From positions 1-64,000 of the forward strand of contig JAGGDC010000008.1 in assembly GCA_020809425.1 (NCBI GenBank): a DNA stretch of 64,000 nucleotides, read 5' to 3'. The position numbers and the translations under genes are program-made. Under the pieces are notes generated by a model. The model saw nothing but the letters and a program-made list of their open reading frames with translations, was not told where the DNA came from and made no database searches. Source of the DNA: Candidatus Synoicihabitans palmerolidicus (lineage in GTDB: Bacteria; Verrucomicrobiota; Verrucomicrobiia; Opitutales; Opitutaceae). Position 1 is the first letter of the stretch. Every line of letters begins with the position of its first letter. This document shows positions 38,491-50,400 of the stretch, in pieces.

Positions 38491-41400
38491 TCAGTTAAAA
38501 AGGTGTTCCACCAGGATGTCATCGAGACTTCGTGGTTCGGGTTTTGTCGCCAACTCTACCGGCGGACCATCCTGTACCCCGATGCGCGTCAGGGCCGCAT
38601 CGTCCATTTTGAGAAACGCAACCTGTGTCCATCCGGCCGCAAGTACCGTTTCGATCGCCGCCATGCCTTCAGCCGCAGTGATCGCCCCCAATCCGCCCGC
38701 CTTCAATCCTTCTAGCAGGCTCGGATCCAATCCGTGTTCCCAGAACCCCCAATTAATCAATTGGACAGGAAAGTCGGTCAGCGCATCAGCTTTCACCACC
38801 CACGCATCTTGAAAACTACACGCCGCCGCATAGCCCGCGCGACAGGCCTCGGGAAATAGACTCTGGGCAGAGCCCAAATAGAGAACAAAATCCAGTGCCT
38901 GATCTCGGACCGCCGCCCACAACGCCACACTGCCGCGCGTCTTCGCGTCAAGTATCCTCCGCAGCTCGGCTTCGGTCGTATCACTCAGTCGTTCGTCGTG
39001 AAACACCATCGCCGCATGGAACGCGCCGTGAAGGGCGCCATACCGGGCTCGCACCGCAGTGGTCACCTCTCGCATCGCGGCGGCATCTTCGCCCGCCGCC
39101 ATCATATAGTGGGCCTCTCCCCCCAGTGCTTCTATCTCGCCCATCGCACGCTCGATGGTGGCGTCGATCGGTCGGCGCCCGGTCCAAATAATTTTCGCCC
39201 TGTAGTTTGAAGCCAGGTGGCGGCTCAAATGTTGGCCTACCCACCCCGCGCCACCCACGATCAAATACACTCCACCCGACCTGAACCGAGTCGGCGACTC
39301 CGCCAGGCTCGTCATCGTCGCCAAATGCAAGCGACGACGAGTACCCGAACGCAACGCAATCTGCTCGCCCGATTTTTGAGCGGGTTCTCTAGCCACAGCA
39401 ACTGCCACCGCATCCGTATCGTCCCAGCCCTCCGACAAATCGATCACCGCCAAGTCCGCTCGAGGATACTCTTTGGCGAGGGAGGCAACCATTCCCGTTA
39501 ACCCCGCCATCTGAGGATTGACGTTGTCTCCCGTCTCGACCGCAAAAACCCCCCGAGTCAACACCCGTAACTGCCGTCCGGTTCGCCACCATTTTTGCGC
39601 CGCCAAGCTCTGCACGAGTCGAGCCAGCGCCAGGGGTCCGATTTCCTGGGCTGCGGCAGTGTTATTTACCTGATCTTCAGTCCCTGGCGCAGAAACCGGT
39701 GCGAGAAAATAGATTCGGTCCGCACCGGCAAAAGCGCCGCCATCGGCCCCGCATGCACGCTCCATCGCATCCAATGACACCACTTGCACCGAATCGCCCC
39801 CATGCTGCGCCACCAACGCTTGTTCGAGTGCACCCGCCGGTTCGCCTATAATAACGATTTCGGTAACCGCCGCTGAGGCTGACTGCGGAACCGGGGCTTC
39901 ACGCCATTCCCTTTTCAGGAAACGACCTTTGATCGGACCAGCCACCTCGGCCGACTTCGGCGATTTTCGTAACTCTTGTTTCGGCACTGCGTTCTCCGCG
40001 GGAAATTCTTCAACCATTCGAGCCCGCAGAGTGGCCAGATGAGGCAGGGCATTCAGCACTTCGTCGCTGCTTGCTCCGAAATCCAAAAGCGCCGCGATTT
40101 CGTCGACCCCTGCCGCGTGGCAATCCCGCACCATCCCCATGCAATTTTCCGGGCTTCCAATTAGAGAGGCATGCCGGCGATACCGCTCGTAGGAAAACTC
40201 CGCCATTTTATCCAAATCCGCCTCACTGGCCCGTTGGCCGCGCTCAACCGCATGCATGTGCGCATCAAGCGAACTGCGAATATACTCCAGAAAAGGCTTA
40301 CGGACGATCTCCTGCGCGCGATCCTCATCGGGATCCACAAACGTGTGCAGCATGAGAGTCACACACCCTCCCACCGGATCCAGGCCCGCCTCAGCCCGTG
40401 CAGCACGGTAACGCGCAATTTTTTTAGCGAGTTCTTCCAAGGTCGAGCCCTGGAGCATCGTTAACACATTATAGCCTCCCCGTCCCGCCTCCTCGAACGA
40501 TTCAATTCGTCGCGATACCGTAAGCCATACTGGTAATTCCTTCTGCCGTGGTTCCGGGTAGATGCGCAACTGCACTGTTTCGCCTTTACCATTGCGGCGA
40601 GCGACCGTCTCTCCTCGCCACAACCGCTGGACCTCGGGAATCCGGGCCAACCACGTGTCGCGCAACTTCGGATACACCGACGGGGCCAGCGCAAAATCGT
40701 TGGGATTCCAGCCGGAAGCAAAACCCAAATCGACCCGGCCATCGGACAGGTTATCCACCACTGACCAAGCCTCAGCGACCCGCAAGGGATCTTCCAACGG
40801 TAATACGACACTGCCCGCCCGTAACCGTATGCGCTTGGTCGTCGCCGCCAACGCTGCCATCAGGGTCGCCGGGGAACTGTAGATGCCTCCAAATGCATGG
40901 AAGTGTCGTTCCGGAGTCCATACCGCATCAAACCCATGCCGATCGGCATACTTCGCTGCTTCCAATACCAAGCGATAGCGGCTCTGTGCGCTCACTTGCG
41001 CTGAATCACTGAAGAACATGATACTCAAGCCCACTTTGCTCGAACCTGAGGCGACTGCCGATTCCGGTTCCGGCACCCAACAACGTAAACGTGCAAAGGG
41101 ATAAGTCGGCAAAGCCAGCAGGGCGGGGTTTCCGGGCAGAGGCAGCACTGACCAATCAACTTCCCCTCCGGTCACCCAAAGTGCGCCCGGGTCCTCGGAA
41201 TCAACCGGCGTCGCTGCGGCCAAAGCATCTCCCGCCGCGCCATTCGCCCTGCGTTTCACTCGTCCCCGATGCAATCCTGGGAACGTGCCGCCCGCAATCC
41301 ACGTGCGCAGTTTCACTATGGCATCGTCCAAGTCACTCACCCGCGCCGCAAATCTTTCCTCCATTGCTTCACGTCCGGTTTGCAGCGTCCAAGCCACGTC

Positions 41401-44400
41401 CTGCAAATATCCTGGTTGGGCATCACGCAGTACCGCCGAACCATTGGACGCCGGATCAATCCGAATCGCGAGAAAGCGCGCCAGATTCGTTGCTGCCTCC
41501 CGCAAACGTGTCTCGTTTTTTGCGGATAAAACAATCCAAATCGGGGTGGGCTTGAGGACCGGCCGGGCTGGAGCCACATATTCTTCAAGAATCAGATGCG
41601 CATTGGCTCCCCCTGCGCCAAAAGAACTTACTCCCGCTCGCCGTGGCTCTGGAATACTATCTTTCTGGGACTGCGGCCACGGAGACAGTTCCCGTTGAAC
41701 TCGGAAGAACGAATCCGTGAACTGGATATTCGGATTCAGTGTCTCAGCGTGCAATGACGGCACCAGTTTCCCATGATGAAACTGCAATAGTACCTTGGTC
41801 ACCCCCGCTATTCCGGCCGCAGACTCGGCGTGCCCAATATTGCTCTTCACCGATCCCACGGCGCAATACCCCGGATCAGGTCGCGATCCCCCGGCCTGAT
41901 CTGCCAACGCAGCCTCAAAGGCTTGCTGCAGTCCGGTGAGTTCGATCGGGTCGCCCAACGAAGTACCGGTTCCATGCGCCTCGATGTAGGTGATGCTCGC
42001 GGGATCAATCTGCGACCGCACCAACGCTTCGCCCACCACCTCGGCTTGTGATCGTGAATTGGGCACGGTGTAACCGTTGGTCCGTCCGCCATGATTCATC
42101 GCACTGGCACGAATCACCCCTTGAATACGATCACCGTCGGCGATCGCTTTCGACAGGGGCTTCAGTAGAACCGCACCGACTCCCTCACCCGGCACGTAAC
42201 CCTCACCACCTTCGCCAAAGGCTCGGCAACGCCCATCCTTCGCGCTGAAGCCAGACTGACTTAAGATCAGATCCTTCTCCGGGTGGATCGTGAGGTTTAC
42301 TCCGCCTGCGATGGCAAATTCACTCTCCCCGCGCCGGAGGCTTTCGCAGGCGAGATGAATCGCGGTCAACGAAGACGAACACATCGTATCGACCGCCATG
42401 CTCGGTCCCCGCCAATTGAAGAAAAACGATACCCGGTTTGCAATCGTGGCAAACGACGAGCTCAGCGAGACCGGATTCCCTTTCAGCCGCTCCTCCACTC
42501 CAAACAGTTGATACTGTCCGTACATCACCCCAACGAATACCCCGACCTTACGATCCTGCAGCTTACTGCGCGGACAGCCCGCATCATCGAGCGTGCTCCA
42601 AACCGTTTCGAGGAACAGGCGTTCCTGCGGGTCCATGAATTGCGCCTCACGCGGGGAGAGATTAAAAAACAGAGGATCGAACTCATCAACTCCCCGCACG
42701 AAACCACCCCATTTGTTCGTGGTGGCCCCCGGCTTCATCGGAGTTGGGTCGTAGTAATCTCGCCAATCCCAACGCTCCTCAGGCACTGACTCGATGCAGT
42801 CTTTCCCTGCCGCAAGATTCTCCCAAAACTCCGCCAAATTGTCCGCCTGCGGGTATCGCCCCGCCATGCCGATGATCGCAATTGATGCCTCGGCCACTGA
42901 TGGAGCGTTCTTGGTCGCTGTCGTCGCGATTACCGCAGGTTCAACTCGCGCGCCTTTGCTTATCGTGCCCATCGGTTCGGGGACTTCCAAATGGGACTCG
43001 GCACTGCTCGGACTAAGCGCTTTGGCCAACGCCACCGCATGCGCTTCAATCAGAAAGTCCGCCACCTTCTCCAGAGTTGGATACTCGAACAGTAACGTCT
43101 TGGAGAGCTCACCGAGGTCCCGCTCGAGCATCTGAGCGAACGATGTCACAGAAATGGAATCCAGGCCGTAACTCTCAATCGGTTCATCGGCATAAACTTG
43201 TTCCCGCGGCAGTTTCGTGAGCTCGCAAAATAAACCCAAGAGATGTTGGATGACCGCAGCCTTTGGCGGTGCGACAATTCTCTCGGCAACCTCCGTCTCC
43301 AGAGGCGGCACCACAATGCCCGTCGGCACGGTTTCTCCAAGATTCGCTGTCTCCACCTCAAACCGCTTCAATACGGCATCGCGCTTTCCTCGCAGCGGAC
43401 AGACCTGCGGAGCCGTGCCAGCCAAGACCCGCTCCAAGAGTTCCAGCCCCATCGCTCTATCTAACACGTCTAATCCAGCCTCGGAAGACTTGGCCTCTCC
43501 GGTAACCCCTCCCATCCCGCCGTCACTCCAAAGCGGCCAATTGATCGACACAGTCCTGCCCTCACACTCGCCGAGAGTTCGCGCCACTTCGCGGTCATGC
43601 GCCCACGCATCAAGGCAAGCGTTGGCATACGCGTAGTCTGCTTGTCCCGCGTTGCCCCATAAGCCGGCCGTCGAGGAAAAAAGTGCAAAAACCTCCAGCG
43701 GTTCGTCCTTGGTCGTCGCGTGGAGCGCCTTCGCCCCTTCCAGCTTTGGCGCCAAAACGGCTTGGAAATCAGCCAAGGTCTTATGCCAAATTAATCCATC
43801 CCGCAGCCCCCCCGCCGCGTGCAGCACGCCGTCAAGTCGACCAAACTTGTCCTTCGCCGCCTTCACTACGCTTTCCGCATCAGGTCCGACCGAGACATCC
43901 GCCTGCAAATAGATCGCTGCTGCCCCCAATCCCGTCACCCGGCTTCGCCTCTCGCCATCGAGGACTGAACGCCCCACCAGCACGACCCTGGCGCGTCGGG
44001 TGTGCACCAGATGCTCCGCCACGATCAATCCCAATCCGCCCGCCCCTCCCGTGATGAGATAAACCCCATTTTTCTTGAATACCCCGACCGGAGGCTCGAC
44101 CAGTGAAGTCTCGACATACCGCCGGATCGCCCGGCGTCCGGAAACAAGACGCACCTCTAAATCGTCCGCCGCCAACTCAGCTTTCACCATATCCAAGTTC
44201 CACCCTCCCTCACCCGCCAGGGCCAAAGTGCTTAAACGCAACGCCGGTTGCTCCTGGCGCAAGGTCTTGGCGTAGGCGGCCACCGCGCGGTATTCGACCA
44301 CGCCCATCGGATGAACAAACAGTCCAAGTACGTCCCCCAACGGTCGATCCTTGGCGCGCACCAGGGCCTGTACCAGTCCATGCACACTGCCGATTCCCTT

Positions 44401-47400
44401 TAGGAAATTCCTTTCAGTTTCTGCCTGTTTTCCGAGGGTCCAGCCGTGCACCCAAACATTGGGTCGAACCATGGTCACCACCTTCGCCCAATCTTCCGCA
44501 CTCTCCGGTCGCACTGTCAGTACCTCATCATGGAGACCGAAAGCGTCGCCAGGTACCACTCGCCACACGTCAACTCCCGTTGCCCTCCACGCCTCGGACA
44601 AGGCCGTTTCCTCATCAAGTACCAACACCCGGCCCACCGCCAGTTGCGCCGAACCGGTCTCCGGCACCTCCAACCATTCAGGTCGAAGCGCAAAGACTTC
44701 CCCCTTCAGTTTCGCGGTATCGGTGGGGGCGCGGGTCGCCAATTGTTCGATTTGCAACAAGACCGTGCCATCATCAGCCGAAACCGTCAGGTCGTAACAT
44801 CGCACCGTCCCCTCCGCGCCGGCGATGCGCCCGTGCACCCAGCCCTGAGACGGCCAGCCAAGACTGCCCGAGATCCGTTGCACGGCAAAGGGTAAACCCA
44901 CCTTGCCTGTGCCCAACGCCAGTGGCGCGAGACTCTGCAATGCCCCGTCCAGCAGGGCCGGATGCCAAAGATAACCTTCCTCCATCCATCGGTCCGGAAG
45001 CACCAGCTTGGCCAACACTTCCGTCGACGAATAAACCAGTTCTTCCACCACCCGATATCCGTCTCCGTAAGCAATGCCTCCCTGCGCAAATTCATCATAG
45101 AAGGCCGCCCGAGACCTGACTTCTCCACATCGCGTTCTAATGGAAACGAGGTCCAGCTTCTCCTCTGCATCGAGTTTCGTCGCCCTGGCCACTCCACTTC
45201 CCACCGTTTCACCGTCTTTCTGGCACACGGTAACAGTCCAACGGCCCTCCGTCTTTTCCTCCACGGCGGTGATCAACTCCAATGTGTCCTCTGCCTTCAT
45301 CGCCACCGGACGCAGCCAAACCCAATCCCTTATTTCCACCGCTCCGGACTCGGCGGCCATACTGGCCACGAAACGCGTGAGTTCCAAAGTCGCCGCTCCG
45401 GGCAGTAGGCGTCGTCCTCCTACCACGTGATCACTGAACAAAACTTCATGGGAGGAGAATCGACTCGAAAAGCATACTCCGTTCAGGGTGGAAATATTGC
45501 TGGTCACCAATGGATGCAGGCGCTGGCTCGGAATGGACTGCGTACCAACCCTCGGTACATTTGGCAACCAATGACGCTCCGGCGCAAAAACGTAGCCGGG
45601 CAAACTCACGCGTCTCCTCGCCCCCTCGGGCCATAAGGTGAGCCATGGTACCTCGGCGCCTTCTGCCCACCAACGCCCCAGCGCGGCCCAATCACGTGCC
45701 TCGACCAACGTTTCGACAAAATGCCGTCCGGTTTCGCCTTCCACGAGTGTCATTCCACCAAGCCGTACCGCCCGAGCGCTCCCCGTGGTAAAATCTCCGG
45801 TGGCGGCATCACTCTCAAACGCGATCAAGTGCTGTTCCATCTCAACCCAATCCCGCGCGCTGAACGCCAGCCGCTCATCAAAGGCTTCGCGTCCGTTCTG
45901 CAACGTGAACGCCACCGCACTCAACTCCGGCCGCGCCGGGTCTGGCGTGATCTTCAACCAATGGCGGTATGCCCGGACGACTCCTCTCAATCGCTCGCGG
46001 TTGACCGCCGAAAAAACCAGCAGGTACCGACCCTCGGCATCCGCACCACCTGTTGCGACAGCCCGTGACTCCAAAAACTCCTCTACAATCACGTGAGCGT
46101 TCGAACCACCGGCGCCGAACGAACTTAATCCAGCGCGTCGCGGCGCGCCTGCGACCGTCGACCACTTTGCCATCTCCCGTTGAACCACAAACGGTGTATC
46201 CGTAAATTCAATATTCGGGTTCAATTCATCGGAATGCAGACTCGGCACGAGTTGCCGGTGGCGAAGTTGCAACAGAAGCTTGCTCAAACCTGCCATGCCT
46301 GCGGCGGCTTCGAGGTGACCCACATTCGACTTCACGGAACCGATGGCACACGGGGTCTCCCGATCCATTCCAAAAACTTCCGTTAAGGCCGCGATTTCAA
46401 TCGGATCTCCCAACGCCGTGCCCGTGCCATGCGCCTCCACGTAGCTGATGCTTTGAGATGCAATGCCCGCCTTCACCAAAGCCGAACTTACCGCAGCCGT
46501 CTGGGCCTTCGGATTCGGTACCGTGTAACCATTGGTTTTACCGCCATGATTTACTGCTGTGCTGCGAATTATGCCGTGAAGGTGATCGCCATCCGCGAGC
46601 GCCTGTGCGAGCGGCTTCAGAAGAACGGCGCCCACGCCTTCACCCGGGACATAACCATCGCCCCTCGCCCCAAAACTTTTGCAGCGACCGTCGCTCGCCG
46701 CGAAACCACCCTGCGCCAAGCCGACGTCCTTCAAGGGGTGAAGACTGAGATTCACCCCACCCGCCAAGGCCAGCTCTGCCTCGCCTTTGTGCAGGCTGTC
46801 ACAGGCCAAATGCAGCGCCGAAAGCGAAGACGAACACATGGTATCCACCGCCAGACTCGGACCGTGCCAATCAAACCAATATGATACTCGGTTGGCGATC
46901 GAGGCATACGACGAATTGACCGGCAACAAGCGGCCGACTTCGGAGCGTTCCAACCCCAGCAATTGATATTGGCTGAACATCACCCCGACAAAGACGCCTA
47001 TAGCCCGATCCCTCAGCTCCGCCCGCGCATAACCGGCCTCCTCAACCGCATGCCATGCAGTTTCCAGAAACAATCGTTCCTGCGGGTCCATTACTTCCGC
47101 CTCCCGAGGTGGAATGCGAAAGAAGCCCGCGTCAAATTGGTCAACTCCCGCGAGGAAACCACCCCAACGATTGTAGGTCTTACCCACCTGCCCACGTCGT
47201 TCGTCGAAATAAGTTTCGAGGTTCCATCGCGCGGCCGGGACCTCGGTAATACAATCACGCCCGTTCTCCAAATTGCGCCAGAACTCGTCCAGGTTTTCCG
47301 CCTGCGGGTATCGACCACTGACACCGATAATTGCGATGGCATCATTCGCCATATTTTCCGCCATCGAATTCAATTCCCCAGTGTTCGGTCCACCAACCGC

Positions 47401-50400
47401 CGCCGCAGGATGACTCGACTTCGTAGCCTCGGGCTTGAGCGCAGGGGCGGCCATTCCGCACAGCTCTTTGAGCTTCTCGGCGTGTCGCGTCGCAAAATGC
47501 GACGCCAATGCGTCCAGAGTCTGATGTTCAAACAACAGCGATTTGGACAATGGCCCAAAGTCCTCCTCCAATCGGCGAGTAAACGACATCACCAGCAGTG
47601 AATCTATCCCATATCGCTCCAGTGCCTCATGGCCTTTGATTCGATCAATCGGAATCCGCGTCAGCTCCGCGAACCGAGATTTCAGAAAATCCAGTACCTG
47701 CGTCTCATCCAATCTGTCTTCCACCTGCGAAGCGGGGCTCTCCACCGGCGGTAATGGCAGACTCACTGAGTCGACCAAGGGGCGTTCATTGGCTGCAGTC
47801 GGGAAAACCGCCAACACGGGTTCGCTTGCGCACAAGCATGTCTCGAAAATCTTGATACCTGTCGCGGTGTTGATGGCACGATGATGCGGATCCTTCAGGG
47901 CCAGAACATCCGTATCCAGGCCCATGCCATCCCCCTGCCACAGCGGCCACTGAATTGATAAGGTGCGCCCACGGCATTCCCCCCGCCGACGGCGCTGCTC
48001 CCGTTGCTGGGCAAACGCATCAAGGAAACCGTTGGCAAACGCGTAATCGCACTGCCCCACATTGCCGTTCACACTGGCGACCGAACTGCACAGGACCATC
48101 AGCTCAAGGGGTTCATCTGCCAAAACCTCATCGAGCACCTTCACGCCCTCGATTTTCGGTGCCAGAACCCGGCGGGCCGAGATCAAATCCTTTTTCACCA
48201 CAAACCCGTCATTCAACAAGCCGGCCGCATGGACAACCCCGTGCACTTCACCTGCTTTCGCGCGCGTCTCCTTCAAAGCGCGATGCACGTCCTCCGACCG
48301 GGTCACATCGCAACTCACGTAATAAACCTCGGCACCATCGAGAAGAGTCGACTGCCCACTCAGTCGAATCTCATCCAATTTTCGTCGGCCCCACAGTACC
48401 ACTTTGGCCGCATGGGTATCTCGTAGATATTTAGCCAATACCAGGCCCACTGCGCCGGCTCCGCCCGTGACCACCCAGGTCATACCAGCCCGAATCGGTC
48501 GAAGGTACTCAGCCGGAGGGACGAATGCCTCGAACACCCGCCCGCGACGGGCGCCCTCCCTGTATTCAATTTCTTCCTCACCGCCGTCCGTTTTAATCTC
48601 CGCCACGGCCCTCTCCACGGTCACCTCTCCACTCACGATTTTCCACCGCAGCGAGGGTTGCTCCAATCGAATTGTTTTGGTCAACGCCGGCAACGCCACC
48701 CATGCCGGAGGCGCGTCACGGGGCAAGACGACTAGAGCAGGCAGTGGACGATCCATGCCGCACCGCAACAGACACTGCGAAGCCAAGAGAATCGTCTCAA
48801 AGCCCAAGCGAATCCCCTCGGCATCTGCCGCTGGGTCGTGAGCCCAGCGGTGCATCACTGCGGCCGGGGGAAACGTTGCCAATACCTGAGTTAGATCCCC
48901 AACCTCACCCGGCCGCACCGTGGCACCGTCTGCCCGAAGTTCAAACGTGTCTCCGGCGGTAATACAGATCACGTGAAGCCCGGAAACCTGCTCCGCGAGG
49001 GGCACCGTCCACGTTCCGCTATTGTCCAACACCAACAAATTTTTGCGCAGCGTCGGAGCCGATGGAGATTCCGACAGCGAACTCGCCTGCCATCTCGATC
49101 TCAGGTAGGTGAGTTTCGGTGATTCGGACTCCTCGGTCCCAATTGTCTGAACGGAAAACGCCTCGATCCGCGCCAAAAACTGGCCCGTTCCGTCCACGAG
49201 GGTGACATCAAAAGTCGTCCGCCTCTTAGTTGTCTCCCTCCGACTGACCGCCGCATACACCGGCCCAAGATCCGCCGTCCATTCGGTTGAACTTGCCACT
49301 CGAAGACGTCCCACTCCGACGGGAATCGTTGGCCCGTTTGTCGCAGGTTGGAGCAATACTCCCGTCGCCTGCAATCCCCCCTCAATCATGAGAGCAATGC
49401 TCGCGTCAAGCGGTACACCAGTCGGGCGTTCAAGTGTCGCCCAACCCACGCCATCGCCCCAAGCCACGTTCCGCACTCGCCGATAGAGGGGTCCGTAGAC
49501 CAACCCACCAGTCTCCAAGCCTGCATAAAAATCTTCACCCGTCACGCGCTCAGAACACCGCGCCTCGCACGCCTCCGGATCAATCCTGTCAGGAGAGCCG
49601 AGGTCGCTTTCTCGCAGTTCGACTTGTCCACTCGCACTGCCGTCACCAACCGTTACGGACCACGTGCCGTCCTTTTCCGCCTGGAGTTTCACCCGCAGCG
49701 CCAATGCCCCGGTCACCGGCAGGGGCTGTCGCCACGTCCAATTGATCAAACTTACGGATTCATCGGCCAACGCAGCCCAGGCCGCCCGGAGCGCGCGCTC
49801 CAATATCAGCGACCCTGCCAACCAATGCTCCCCGTTCACGCAGTGGTCCTCGATCAGTGAGTCGGCAGCGATTATGTCGGTCACGAAAACCGGTCCAGCC
49901 ACCGTGGATTCATTACGCTGCACCCATCGCATGCTCTCCGTTCCCATCAAAACCGATGGAAGGGGCCCCCCTGCAGCTGGCCGAACCCAACACCGATCCC
50001 GTGCAAAGACATGGTTAGGCAACGGGGAGCGGCGCGTGGGCCGGGGCGCCGATGGCCACTCGTCACCCAAAACGACATGGGCATTGGTTCCGCTATAGCC
50101 AAAGGAACTTACCGCAGCCAACCGTTCTCGGTCTGGCCGCCGCTCCCACGCCCGTAAACTGGTGTTCACAAAGAATGGACTGCTGGTAAAATCGATGTGC
50201 TCATTCGGCATCGAAAAATGCAACGACTGCGGCATGCGCTCGTTCTCCATGGCCAACAGGACCTTGATCACCCCTGCAATGCCGGCGGCAAACGAGGTGT
50301 GGCCAATGTTGGATTTCACTGAACCTAAAGCGCAGTAGCCGCATCGAGAGGTGAAACTGCGAAACGCTTCCGTCAGGCCGCGAACTTCCACCGGGTCGCC

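Noticed and set aside
44103..45119. Long open frame (338 codons) on the plus strand inside the PKS region
   Set aside because: Pro/Arg/Ser-rich shadow of the GC-rich PKS on the other strand; no domain or ribosome site.
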